NCBI GenBank assembly: GCA_910585045.1
Contig: CAJUCD010000005.1
Span: 34,616-98,615 of the forward strand
Length of the DNA stretch: 64,000 bases
Direction of reading: 5' to 3'
Source: an uncultured Bacilli bacterium
GTDB lineage: Bacteria; Bacillota_I; Bacilli_A; RF39; UBA660
Positions 8,331 through 16,387 of the stretch are shown piece by piece. A program made the translations under genes and the position numbers. Within the stretch, counting starts at the first letter, position 1, and every line of letters begins with the position of its first letter. Below the pieces are notes generated by a model. That model had not been told where the DNA came from. It did no database searches and saw only the letters and a list, made by a program, of their open reading frames with translations.

Positions 8331-8412
8331 TGCGCGTGGAGGGACTTGAACCCCCATGGAACTAACCGCTAGATCCTAAGTCTAGTGCGTCTACCAATTC
8401 CGCCACACGCGC
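8331..8412 (-). tRNA. tRNA-Leu (anticodon TAG)
   Basis: 82-base type II tRNA with a long variable arm. Acceptor GCGCGTG/CACGCGC, anticodon stem CTAGA/TCTAG around loop CTTAGGA (TAG, reading CUA), T-arm GGGTTCAAGTCCC, discriminator A and encoded CCA (8328-8330). It lies downstream of the CAT tRNA, sharing its transcript. Confidence 0.95.
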
Positions 8413-8424
8413 ATTATTAAATGG

Positions 8425-8498
8425 TGGACCTCGTAGGACTCGAACCTACGACCGCCCGGTTATGAGCCGGATGCTCTAACCAACTGAGCTAGAGGTCC
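8425..8498 (-). tRNA. tRNA with CAT anticodon (Met or Ile2)
   Basis: 74 bases. Acceptor GGACCTC/GAGGTCC, D-arm with GTTGGTTAGAGC, anticodon stem CCGG/CCGG around loop CTCATAA, T-arm GTAGGTTCGAGTCCTAC, encoded CCA at 8422-8424. It is not initiator-like, because its first pair is G-C. Acceptor and T-arm resemble Bacillus tRNA-Ile2 (lysidine-modified CAT) from memory, so Ile2 is at least as likely as elongator Met. Confidence 0.93.
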
Positions 8499-8570
8499 AC
8501 TTGCCTATTAATAATATCATAATATTATATTACTTTCAAGATGTTTTGTGAAAAATATTTTAAAATATAT

Positions 8571-8597
8571 AAAAAAGAGAATCGGTTTCTCTTTTTT
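8571..8597. terminator. Bidirectional terminator
   Basis: AAAAAAGAGAA-TCGG-TTTCTCTTTTTT, an A-tract/T-tract flanked hairpin overlapping the stop codon of the TPR gene. It ends that gene and insulates the tRNA pair. Confidence 0.8.
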
Positions 8598-9750
8598 ATT
8601 TTAGCCCTGGATGTTGTCCAATTATATCTAAAAGAATAGCTGCCGTTTCTGGAATAATAGTTGCTTTTTCAAAGATGATTGTATCTTTCGGAATATTTAC
8701 ATAATTAGTAGTAGGAACAAAAGTACCATTAACTAAAATTACTTCCACAGCTTGGAATTCTTCTTCTTCACCTATAATAAAATAATGACTAAATTTTGCT
8801 TGTTCTTTATCTGCACAAATTGTTACTATATCATGCATTTCAGGCTTTAAAGTTCTATTAAATGCTTCTATTAAAGCTATTTGGGAACTTTCTAGTTTAG
8901 ATTGGTCTTGGCGGCATAAATAATGATAAATTTTACTTGCTAGAGCTCTAGGATTGGTTAAGCTCTTATCTGTTATAACTGATTTAATATAATCTTGTTT
9001 AAATGATATAGCACTGCCAGTAAAATAGTTAGGGTTATTTGGATTAGTATTAGTTAAACCAATACCAAATTTTTGACTGTTTGTTAATGCTATAGCATAA
9101 ATTATATTATCTTCATTACATAAGACAAAGTATGGTTTAGCTGTAATATCAGTATTAGAGCTATTTTGACTAATAGCTTGTGAACCATATTGTAAATCAA
9201 CAATAGATCCACTTTTAATGCTTCCTCCCATCTTTATATATGCTTGATAATCTATTTTTTGGATACCTTTATTAACAGAAGCCTTAGCTTTAGCCAAAAT
9301 GTTTTTTATTTTATCAGTTTTATCTTTATCTTCACCTGCTAAAATCATAGCTGTTTCTAAATTTTTAATAGCTAACTCATTATTACCGCAAAAGAAATAA
9401 GCTTTGCCTAATAAAAAATAACCTAACCAATTATTATAATTTGGATCTTGGATAGCTTTTTCAAAATATTTAATTGATTCAAATTGATAGCCTCTACTTA
9501 CTAGTGTTCTGCCAATATTAGCTAAAGTTATACAATTGGCTCCTCTATCATAGGCTTGCTCAAAAGACTCTAATGCTTGTGGAATATTATTAGTCTTTAA
9601 CAAAGACACTCCATAATAATAAAATAATGCTGGATTAACTTCCATATTAGGTGTATTCAAAAATTGTTTTGAATATTTAATTACATTTTCATAATCTTGA
9701 ACTTCAAAAAATATTTTTATTGTATTAAATAAACGACCTGCTGCTCGCAT
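8596..9750 (-). CDS. TPR-repeat protein with uncharacterised C-terminal domain
   Basis: 384 aa, cytoplasmic. Residues about 5-165 form tandem tetratricopeptide repeats (YYYGVSLLKTNNIPQALESF, ANIGRTLVSRGYQFESIKYF, LLGKAYFFCGNNELAIKNLE). The C-terminal 210 residues, beginning near KMGGSIKSGSIVDLQYGS, are a mixed alpha/beta domain I do not recognise, with repeated beta-type segments (PYFVLCNEDNIIYAIALTN) ending in GQHPGLK. TPRs mediate protein-protein contacts. The second domain recurs here without enzymatic motifs. The gene is monocistronic with its own terminator. Confidence 0.8.
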   Translation of the reverse strand: MRAAGRLFNTIKIFFEVQDYENVIKYSKQFLNTPNMEVNPALFYYYGVSLLKTNNIPQALESFEQAYDRGANCITLANIGRTLVSRGYQFESIKYFEKAIQDPNYNNWLGYFLLGKAYFFCGNNELAIKNLETAMILAGEDKDKTDKIKNILAKAKASVNKGIQKIDYQAYIKMGGSIKSGSIVDLQYGSQAISQNSSNTDITAKPYFVLCNEDNIIYAIALTNSQKFGIGLTNTNPNNPNYFTGSAISFKQDYIKSVITDKSLTNPRALASKIYHYLCRQDQSKLESSQIALIEAFNRTLKPEMHDIVTICADKEQAKFSHYFIIGEEEEFQAVEVILVNGTFVPTTNYVNIPKDTIIFEKATIIPETAAILLDIIGQHPGLK

Positions 9751-9821
9751 TTAATCTCCCCCTTTTTTAATTAGATTATATATTAACATATTTTAATGAA
9801 AATTGCAAATTTGGGCTATTC

Positions 9822-9850
9822 TTGAAAAATAATGGTATATATATTATAAT
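9822..9850 (+). promoter_or_regulatory. Promoter of the PP-loop tRNA thiolase-like gene
   Basis: TTGAAA (9822-9827), 17-base spacer, TATAAT (9845-9850), 24 bases before the ATG. Confidence 0.75.
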
Positions 9851-9873
9851 ACAGATGAAGTTGAGGGATTTTG

Positions 9874-10710
9874 ATGGAACGTTATCAAGAAATTGAAAGA
9901 AGTATTATAAAAAGATTTCGAAAAGAAATTTGGTGCAAATTTACTAAAGCAATAAGAGATTATAAACTAATTGAAAATAAAGATAAAATAATGGTTTGTA
10001 TGAGTGGTGGCAAAGATTCTTTTTTAATGGCTAAGTGTTTTCAAGAAATAAAGAGGCATGGTAAAATAGAATTTGAAGTATACTTTGTGGTAATGAATCC
10101 TGGTTATAATGAGGAAAATCTAAAGCAAATAAAAAAGAATGCTAAAATTTTAAATATTCCTATTGAAATATTTAATAGCAATATTTTTCTTTCAGTAGAA
10201 GTTATGAATGCTAAAAGCCCTTGTTATATGTGCGCTAGAATGAGACGTGGCCATTTATATAATAAAGCCCAAGAATTAGGATGTAATAAAATTGCTTTAG
10301 GTCATCACTTTGATGATGTAATTGAAACAAATCTTTTAAGTATGTTATATGGCGCAGAAATAAAAACAATGATGCCAAAACTTTATAGTGAAAACTTTGC
10401 TGGGTTAGAATTAATTAGACCAATGTATTTAATTAAAGAAAATGATATTAAACTATGGAGTAAATATAATGAGTTAACTTTTCTTAACTGTGCTTGTAAA
10501 ATGACTTTAGAGTCTCAAATCGATGAAGATAAAAGTAAAAGAAAAGAAATTAAAAATTTAATTAATGATTTAAGAAAAGTTAATCCTTATATAGAGTATA
10601 ATATTTTTAAAAGTATGGAAAATATTAATTTAACTCAAATTTTGGGATATAAGAAAAATCAAGATAAATATTATTTTTTAGATGATTATGATAATAAAAA
10701 AGAAGTCTAG
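9874..10710 (+). CDS. PP-loop ATPase, TtcA-like tRNA thiolation protein
   Basis: 278 aa. N-terminal PP-loop SGGKDSF binds ATP to adenylate the target base. The CYMCARMRRG CxxC pair and a later Cys (NCACK) match the TtcA/TtuA-type iron-sulfur arrangement, and GHHFDDVIETNLLSMLYG is the family's helix. TtcA makes 2-thiocytidine 32 in tRNA. Firmicute relatives of this size exist whose target base is unclear. The ATG at 9874 follows GAGGG with a suitable gap; an in-frame TTG just upstream is not needed. It converges with the YlbL-like gene, overlapping by four bases. Confidence 0.85.
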   Translation: MERYQEIERSIIKRFRKEIWCKFTKAIRDYKLIENKDKIMVCMSGGKDSFLMAKCFQEIKRHGKIEFEVYFVVMNPGYNEENLKQIKKNAKILNIPIEIFNSNIFLSVEVMNAKSPCYMCARMRRGHLYNKAQELGCNKIALGHHFDDVIETNLLSMLYGAEIKTMMPKLYSENFAGLELIRPMYLIKENDIKLWSKYNELTFLNCACKMTLESQIDEDKSKRKEIKNLINDLRKVNPYIEYNIFKSMENINLTQILGYKKNQDKYYFLDDYDNKKEV

Positions 10711-11711
10711 CTTTTTAATTTTTCTAAGACTTCATCAAAGGTTTTAGCACTAATTATTTTTATATCATAGTCTTTTTCTTTGGCTACTTTTACAGCTTCT
10801 TCATAATTTTCTACAGGACAAATGAATATATCTGCTTTATTTTTTACAGCGCCAATTAATTTATATTTAACACCGCCTATTTCGCCAACTTTGCCATCAA
10901 CATCAATAGTTCCTGTTCCTACAATTTTTTTACCATTTGTAATATCTTCTTTAACTAATTTATTATAAATAGTAAGACTCATCATAAGTCCTCCACTACT
11001 TCCCATTTCACTAGATTTAGATTTTATCTTCACTTCGGGGTCTAAATCATAATCATAAATATTGATGATACTTACTCCTATTTTTATTCCATCGTCAGTA
11101 TTGTATGTAGTAGCATAAGCTTCTGTTTCTTTATTATTACGAATTATTTTTAAAGTTAATTTTTCACCAGCTTTTTTAGAGCTAACAATATTTTTTAAAT
11201 CTTCTAAAGAACTTATTTTAGTATCATCAACACTTTTAATAGTATCCCCTATTTTTAAACTAGTTTTAGCTAATTCTGCTATATAACTAACCTTGCTATT
11301 AGTATTAGTAATATTTATTTTTTTATTAGCTTTATTATAAGCATTAATAGTAGCATTATTAATAGATTCTTGTAAGTAAAGACGTTCTCTTTCCATCATG
11401 TCATTCATATCTTCGCCTTCAATAGTTATATCTTCTTTTTTAACTAAATCCCAATCAGGAATGATTTTAGATATTAAAACGAAAGGAATAGAACCTTTAA
11501 CCATGGAAACATACGACATATTAAACGAACCCTTTACTTCTTCGCCATTTTCTATTTCGATGCGTTCATTTAAATTAACTGCTCCTCCTGGAGTATAGAT
11601 AGAATATGGTAATTCTATTGTAAATACTAAATAAATAATAATTAAAACTAATATACCTTTGTAATTTTCTTTAATAAATTCTTTTATTTTTCCATATATT
11701 TTAGTAAACAT
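10707..11711 (-). CDS. YlbL-like PDZ and Lon-type secreted serine protease
   Basis: 334 aa. An N-terminal membrane anchor (about 15-35, LVLIIIYLVFTIELPYSIYTPG) is followed by the extracellular region, a PDZ domain at about 135-205 (AKTSLKIGDTIKSVDDTKISS) and a C-terminal Lon (S16) catalytic domain. The Ser-Lys dyad is visible as the Ser of MGSSGGLMMSL and the Lys of GGVKYKLIGA. Homologues of YlbL act in envelope proteolysis. In B. subtilis ylbL lies near ylbJ, and here a YlbJ-like gene starts 42 bases away on the opposite strand, an echo of that linkage. Confidence 0.88.
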   Translation of the reverse strand: MFTKIYGKIKEFIKENYKGILVLIIIYLVFTIELPYSIYTPGGAVNLNERIEIENGEEVKGSFNMSYVSMVKGSIPFVLISKIIPDWDLVKKEDITIEGEDMNDMMERERLYLQESINNATINAYNKANKKINITNTNSKVSYIAELAKTSLKIGDTIKSVDDTKISSLEDLKNIVSSKKAGEKLTLKIIRNNKETEAYATTYNTDDGIKIGVSIINIYDYDLDPEVKIKSKSSEMGSSGGLMMSLTIYNKLVKEDITNGKKIVGTGTIDVDGKVGEIGGVKYKLIGAVKNKADIFICPVENYEEAVKVAKEKDYDIKIISAKTFDEVLEKLKS

Positions 11712-11752
11712 TTATTATCACCTAATAAATTATATCAAATTATGAGGCATTT

Positions 11753-12661
11753 ATGAAGAAAAATATTTTTAATTTTATATTTTGCATTTTATCTATGATA
11801 GCAATTATTTTTATCTTTAAACATAATTTAGAAGTACAAAAAGTTATAATAGATGCAGTTAACTTATTTTTAAATAGAGTTTTTGTTTCACTATTTCCAA
11901 TGTTTATTATAAATGATATATTAATTAGTCTTAATATCCCCTATTATTTTTATAAAATATTTAATGGCATATTTAGAAAAGCTTTTAAAACTAGTGGTAT
12001 TTGCGCTTATGTATTTATAATGAGTTTAATTAGCGGAACTCCTAGTAATGCTTATATATTAAAGAATTTAGTTTCAGATAATAAGCTTAGTGTTCGGGAA
12101 GCTAATCATTATCTATATTTTACTTACTTTTCTAATCCCTTGTTTTTAATGACAATGTTAACTCAAATATTTGCCACTAAAATAGCAATAAAAATAATTC
12201 TTATACATTATTGTTCTAACTTAATAATTGGTTTAGCATTAAGAAAAAAAGCACCAAATATGGGAAATAGTCAAATTTCTTTTAAAGCTGATAATATAAC
12301 CTCTACGTTAATTAAAAGTATCAATAGAAGTATTAGTACTTTATTAATGATACTAGGAACAATAGTTTTTTATATGCTTATAACTTATATTTTTACTAAT
12401 TATCTTCCTTGTGATTATTTTATAAAAACTATTTTGGCAGGTTTATTAGAAATTACAAATGGACTTAATATGCTTAAAAATTTAACTATTTTAAACGAAA
12501 TAAAAGAAATTATAGCTGTAATAATAATTTCTTTTGGAGGACTTAGTATTAATACACAAATTAAAGCTATTTTAGAAGATACAGATTTAAATTATAAATA
12601 TTTTTTTAACGGAAGACTTATGCAAGCACTAATTAGTTTTATCTTGATAATTATTTTTTAG
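11753..12661 (+). CDS. YlbJ-like sporulation-type integral membrane protein
   Basis: 302 aa with about eight hydrophobic helices and two family-typical re-entrant motifs: SLFPMFIINDILISL near residue 45 and LISGTPSNAYILKNLV near 95. YlbJ family proteins (nucleoside-recognition/Gate fold) are needed for the spore cortex in B. subtilis. The match rests on length, the repeated Gate-like FP/GTPS elements and proximity to a YlbL-like gene. Its 3' end overlaps the convergent pseudopilin gene by 11 bases. The transported substrate is unknown. Confidence 0.75.
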   Translation: MKKNIFNFIFCILSMIAIIFIFKHNLEVQKVIIDAVNLFLNRVFVSLFPMFIINDILISLNIPYYFYKIFNGIFRKAFKTSGICAYVFIMSLISGTPSNAYILKNLVSDNKLSVREANHYLYFTYFSNPLFLMTMLTQIFATKIAIKIILIHYCSNLIIGLALRKKAPNMGNSQISFKADNITSTLIKSINRSISTLLMILGTIVFYMLITYIFTNYLPCDYFIKTILAGLLEITNGLNMLKNLTILNEIKEIIAVIIISFGGLSINTQIKAILEDTDLNYKYFFNGRLMQALISFILIIIF

Positions 12662-13169
12662 AACAGTTATATTGGTTTGGATAATCATTATTATCTTTTT
12701 CTGCTCCTAAAAATGTAAGAATAATATCATCATCAGAAGTTGTATTTTCACCATTTATTAAAACTGGAATATTAAGTTGTACCAAATACTTATTTGAGAT
12801 AGTTTTATATTTATAAATTGGGCATACTTCATAAGTAGCATTTTTGCTTTCTAACTTATGTTTTATATTATTGTAAGTAAGACTTTCTTGATTAATAATT
12901 AATTCTTTATTAGTATTTTCATAAAAAAATTTAATGGTTGTAGAGTTATTATTTTCTATAATATCTAAACCTATTAGATGCATCTTTAAAAAATCACTTT
13001 CAATTTCTTTTATTATTTCTGTTCTTGCTATTTCATCATTACTGGCATATTTATTGCTTTCTTCAATATTTTTAAATGACAAAGATGCTCTAATTAGAAG
13101 TAAGACAATTATAGAAATAATAGATATGCTAAGCAATAATTCAATGATAGTTATCCCTTTTTTATTCAT
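12651..13169 (-). CDS. Type IV pilin-like (pseudopilin) protein
   Basis: 172 aa. A class III prepilin leader is present: MNKKG followed by ITIIELLLSISIISIIVLLL, with the Glu at +5 after the cleavage Gly, so PilD/ComC processing is expected. The mature part is an N-terminal hydrophobic helix and a soluble beta-rich domain with a C-terminal Cys pair. It starts within the last four bases of the neighbouring pseudopilin gene (ATGA overlap). Such pairs are minor subunits of a competence or type II secretion pseudopilus. No ATPase or polytopic membrane component lies nearby, so the rest of the machine must be elsewhere. Confidence 0.82.
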   Translation of the reverse strand: MNKKGITIIELLLSISIISIIVLLLIRASLSFKNIEESNKYASNDEIARTEIIKEIESDFLKMHLIGLDIIENNNSTTIKFFYENTNKELIINQESLTYNNIKHKLESKNATYEVCPIYKYKTISNKYLVQLNIPVLINGENTTSDDDIILTFLGAEKDNNDYPNQYNCSKK

Positions 13170-13624
13170 GGAGCCACCTCCAAATCTAAAGATGCATAAG
13201 CATAAGTTTCGTGATTTTTATATTCTGTAATAAAACGATAAGCGTATTTCTTATTATAAGATAGGCTTTTTAAATATTTATTTAATGCAGGATTATATTT
13301 GTTTTCATCAATCTCTTTAAGATTATATTTAGCTAGATACATTTTATTAATATTTAATTCTTCTATGATATCTTGACATCCTTCAATATTAATTTTGTCA
13401 CAAGTAAGTTCTGTAATATCTGATGATAATAGCTCATCATAATTCTTTATCTGTAAGTATTCGTTTAAAAAAAATGTCTTATAAATATTGGGAGTATCAT
13501 CATATAATATATTTTGCTGATTACTTGTAGCAAGATTAAAAAATGTGTTATAAAAAAGAAGTAAGGCTACAGATAAAAAAGTTATAGCTATTAGAGTTTC
13601 TAATAAAGTAAAACCTTTATGCAT
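13166..13624 (-). CDS. Type IV pilin-like (pseudopilin) protein
   Basis: 152 aa. Prepilin leader MHKG followed by FTLLETLIAITFLSVALLLF, the canonical G-FTLxE cleavage and methylation site. The soluble part holds two closely spaced Cys (LTCDKINIEGC). The first gene of a two-gene pseudopilin unit, with an AGGTGATA ribosome site. It resembles ComGD/GE or PulG-like minor pilins in size but cannot be assigned more closely. Confidence 0.85.
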   Translation of the reverse strand: MHKGFTLLETLIAITFLSVALLLFYNTFFNLATSNQQNILYDDTPNIYKTFFLNEYLQIKNYDELLSSDITELTCDKINIEGCQDIIEELNINKMYLAKYNLKEIDENKYNPALNKYLKSLSYNKKYAYRFITEYKNHETYAYASLDLEVAP

Positions 13625-13675
13625 ATTATCACCTACTATCTTAATTATATAAAATATTTAACGTTAAATCAAGCT

Positions 13676-13960
13676 AAGAAAAATACTGTTATAGTTTTAA
13701 ATACAAGACTTAAAAACATCAGTATTTATATATTAAGCTTAAAAGCTAATGATTAATCTTGTATCCTAGTTCTACTATACTTTGCCATAACTTAGTATAT
13801 AAGTTTAAAAGGATATTGGCGCACACCATATGTATTATGAGTATAACCAAAAGTATTGATATAGCCATCTGAATCCATAAATAATACCCAAGCAGTAGTA
13901 CCACTCCACCTGTATGGAGACATAATAATGTTTTATATTAATCATTTATATTATAACATT
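13676..13960 (-). repeat. GVRP cassette, copy 1 (diverged)
   Basis: Member of a four-copy intergenic family (others at 14.7, 15.15 and 27.3 kb). On the minus strand: TATAAT at 13950-13955 overlapping the tail region of the upstream lipoprotein gene; a predicted 5' RNA arm (about 13937-13943) complementary to a 3' arm at 13751-13759; an internal 43-codon frame (13792-13923) beginning MSPYRWSGTTAW and ending GVRQYPF; and a terminator hairpin (AATACTG/CAGTATT then TTTTT, about 13676-13727). A missing G relative to the other copies changes the frame after GVR. This copy's core is AT-ameliorated, so it is probably the oldest. Confidence 0.75.
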
Positions 13961-13962
13961 AT

Positions 13963-14619
13963 TTATTTAATTAATTGAAATTTAGTAAAAATATATTCAT
14001 TATTTATTTTTTCAAATGTGTATTCATAAGTGCTAGCATTATTTAAATAATTATCAATATCAATTTCTTCAGGCTTTTTATTAATGTTTTTAGCAATAAT
14101 TTTTTTATCAATTACATTATTATAAATAGTAATATTATTAGAAGTATCAAGATAAAGGGATTTTTCATAAATTTTTATAATGTTATCATTTGAAGTAGCT
14201 TTAGTTATTTTACGCAAGTATTTATGAAAATAGTCGCCATCACATCCATTTATTAATATATATTCTTCTTTATCTTTGTTATATTTAAAGCCACAATAAT
14301 TATCAGCTAGAAGATAAAAATCTTGATGGGCAAATGAAGTTTTAGGTCCAAAAATTTTAATTATACTTTCTTCAATACTTTCTTTAGAAATAACTTCTAT
14401 TGATTTATTGTCATTAAGATAATTTTTTGCTGCAGTAGCTAAAATATATGAATTATGAAACCGACCTGAATTTTCATATAATTTTGTTAAAATAGATGCA
14501 TCTTCACTCGGAGTTGCTTTTTGATATAATTCCTTCACTAAAGGAGAATTTAGATCTAAATTTTTACTACAACCACATAAACCTATACACATTATAAATA
14601 TAAATATTAGTTTCTTCAT
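13963..14619 (-). CDS. Predicted lipoprotein, 218 aa
   Basis: Signal peptide MKKLIFIFIMCIGLCGCSKN with lipobox LCGC. The mature part is mixed, with several Tyr/Asn-rich segments and two Cys pairs (YCGFKYN, NGCDGD). No family recognised. The AGGTGAGTC ribosome site supports the start. It lies between two GVRP cassettes; the promoter of copy 1 lies in its last codons. It is probably displayed on the outer face of the membrane. Confidence 0.72.
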   Translation of the reverse strand: MKKLIFIFIMCIGLCGCSKNLDLNSPLVKELYQKATPSEDASILTKLYENSGRFHNSYILATAAKNYLNDNKSIEVISKESIEESIIKIFGPKTSFAHQDFYLLADNYCGFKYNKDKEEYILINGCDGDYFHKYLRKITKATSNDNIIKIYEKSLYLDTSNNITIYNNVIDKKIIAKNINKKPEEIDIDNYLNNASTYEYTFEKINNEYIFTKFQLIK

Positions 14620-14696
14620 TTTTGACTCACCTATTTTCAGTATACTATTTATGTTTATTCAAGTAAATATTAAGTTTACTCGCTTATGTAAAATAG

Positions 14697-15008
14697 GCAA
14701 TAAAAAAATACTGTTATAATTTTACATGCAAGATATAAAATATCAGTATTTATGTGTTTAGGCATAAGCCAAAGATTAATCTTGTATCCTAATTCTACTA
14801 TACTTTGCCATAACTTAGTATATGAGTTAAAAAGGATATTGGGCGCACACCAGGGTTAGTCCAGTTCACGTTGTTGTTGTTGAGGTAGCCATTCGAAGCC
14901 ACATAGAACACGTTAGCGTTACCACCGTTCCAATAGTTCGGAGACATGCCGCAAAAAAGTTGCAGATTAACCTATTAAAATTATATATTATCATTTAATT
15001 TTTATCAA
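14697..15008 (-). repeat. GVRP cassette, copy 2
   Basis: Promoter TTGATA (15003-15008), 17 bases, TATAAT (14980-14985), with predicted start near 14973. The 5' arm GGTTAATCT (14964-14972) pairs with the 3' arm AGATTAATC (14774-14782, one G-U). Between them is a 49-codon frame (14798-14947) starting MSPNYWNGGNANVFY, with a run of four AAC codons and NPGVRPISF. It ends in an AATACTG/CAGTATT terminator plus T-run (about 14702-14755). The core is GC-rich against AT-rich flanks. No Shine-Dalgarno precedes the ATG, so translation is doubtful. Confidence 0.8.
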
Positions 15009-15085
15009 GATAATTTAAAATATTTCTAAACCTTACCATCTTAAATAATACTGTTTGATACTTTCAAAGCCGTAATCATAAGTTA
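15001..15085 (-). pseudogene. Remnant of a phosphoesterase 3' end
   Basis: The first 30 bases repeat the last codons of the intact phosphoesterase gene (15443-15472) almost exactly, including the promoter -35 embedded there. Further on a frame reading DYGFESIKQYY resembles the intact protein's DYGFDFIKYL and FESIKDYYL segments, and is closed by stops. The fragment indicates that a phosphoesterase tail plus cassette was duplicated in tandem and one gene copy decayed. Confidence 0.6.
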
Positions 15086-15145
15086 CTTACTTATTCTAAA
15101 TTCATAAGCCATCCTATTTTATATTATACCATAAATTTAAGTTAA

Positions 15146-15448
15146 TAAAAAGATACTGTAATAGCTTTATATACTTTGATATATAGCATCAGTATCAATT
15201 ATTTAGGCATAACCAAAGATTAATCTTGTATCCTAATTCTACTATACTTTGTCGTAACTTAGTATGTGAGTTAAAAAGGATATTGGGCGCACACCAATTG
15301 TGTTGTTCACGTTGTTGCCGCCGAGGTAGCCACTCGATTGCACATAGAACACGACAGCGTTAGTGCCGTTCCACCAGTTCGGAGACATGCCGCAAAAAGT
15401 TGCAGATTAACCTATCAAAATTATATATTATCATTTATTATTTATCAA
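15146..15448 (-). repeat. GVRP cassette, copy 3
   Basis: Promoter TTGATA (15443-15448), 17 bases, TATAAT (15420-15425), with the -35 just beyond the stop codon of the phosphoesterase gene. The 5' arm is at 15404-15412 and the 3' arm at 15218-15226. The core frame (15242-15388, 48 codons) starts MSPNWWNGTNAVVFY and contains GYLGGNNVNNT and GVRPISF. The terminator GATACTG/CAGTATC with TTTTT (about 15146-15196) carries a compensatory closing pair relative to copies 1 and 2. Flanks are nearly identical to copy 2; the core differs by clustered codon substitutions and a one-codon indel. Confidence 0.8.
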
Positions 15449-15454
15449 GATAAT

Positions 15455-16282
15455 TTAAAATATTTCTAAATTATTTTGAGCCATATATTCTATAAATCTT
15501 TGATGCCATAAAAAATCACAATCTTCATCTGTTGTCGTTTTAGTTAAATACTTAATGAAATCAAAACCATAGTCAGTTCCATCTTTTAGAGTATGCAAAA
15601 TCAAATTACACCATTCAGGACTAAATTTATAATAATCACTACTTAAATAATAATCTTTAATACTTTCAAAATTATATTGATAATTAATAGATTCATAACT
15701 AACGTTTTTATTATCGATAGTTAAGATGCCATATACACTTTTTGATAAACCACTATAAAGACTTAAAGCTCCGCTATTGATGAAAATTTTATTTTTATAT
15801 TTTTTATAAAATTTTTTATGAGTATGAGCGAATAAATAAACGTCGGCAGGAAAATCTTTAATTATCTTATTAAAAAAATGTTTGCTATCTTTATAAATTA
15901 AGTCTCTAACATTATAGGGGCTACCATGGGATATGCATATACTTAATCCCTCAACTTTAATAGTTTTGGTTATTGGTAAGGTTTTTAAATATTCTAAACT
16001 ATTGGAAGTTAAAGAATTATAAGCAAAAACCATACTAGTCCATCTATCTTTATTTTGCCAAATATGCTGATCGTTATTAAGAGAAATTTCGCGATTGCCA
16101 GCTATGACTGTAGCAGGTAAAGTTCGAATTGTATTGACTATTTTTTCGTTATCAAAACCATCTGTTAAAAAATCTCCACATATAATGTAATGGTCAATAT
16201 TTTTTATTTTTAAGTCTTTTAATACTTGGTCTAAAACTGGATAATTACAATGAATATCATTTAAAATTGCTATTTTTTTCAT
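15455..16282 (-). CDS. Calcineurin-like metallophosphoesterase
   Basis: 275 aa, cytoplasmic, YfcE/MJ0936-like phosphodiesterase. Metal-binding motifs in order: NDIHCN (D-x-H), CGDFLTDG (GD), AGNRE (GN-x-E/H), ISHGSP and FAHTHKKF (the GHTH box with Ala for Gly). Substrate unknown; family members cleave phosphodiesters such as cyclic nucleotides. The final codons carry the -35 region of a downstream cassette promoter, and a decayed copy of its tail lies at 15001-15085. An AGGAGAA ribosome site precedes the ATG. Confidence 0.87.
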   Translation of the reverse strand: MKKIAILNDIHCNYPVLDQVLKDLKIKNIDHYIICGDFLTDGFDNEKIVNTIRTLPATVIAGNREISLNNDQHIWQNKDRWTSMVFAYNSLTSNSLEYLKTLPITKTIKVEGLSICISHGSPYNVRDLIYKDSKHFFNKIIKDFPADVYLFAHTHKKFYKKYKNKIFINSGALSLYSGLSKSVYGILTIDNKNVSYESINYQYNFESIKDYYLSSDYYKFSPEWCNLILHTLKDGTDYGFDFIKYLTKTTTDEDCDFLWHQRFIEYMAQNNLEIF

Positions 16283-16340
16283 TCTATTTTCTCCTAATTA
16301 TTTATTAATTTATTTTTTATTATAACATAAATTAGAGTTT

Positions 16341-16369
16341 TTGCAAAATTGCATAAGTCATGTTATAAT
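16341..16369 (+). promoter_or_regulatory. Promoter of trmB
   Basis: TTGCAA (16341-16346), 17-base spacer, TATAAT (16364-16369). The transcript begins near 16376, which excludes the longer upstream reading and fixes the trmB start at 16388. Confidence 0.8.
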
Positions 16370-16387
16370 AAAGAAGGAAGTGATATT

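Noticed and set aside
14798..14947. 49-codon frame in cassette copy 2 as a normal gene
   Set aside because: No Shine-Dalgarno, frame not kept among copies, and flanking sequence conserved at the nucleotide level; annotated within the repeat instead.
13676..15448. Diversity-generating retroelement
   Set aside because: No reverse transcriptase or Avd gene nearby, and changes between copies are not adenine-specific and include an indel. Kept only as an open hypothesis.
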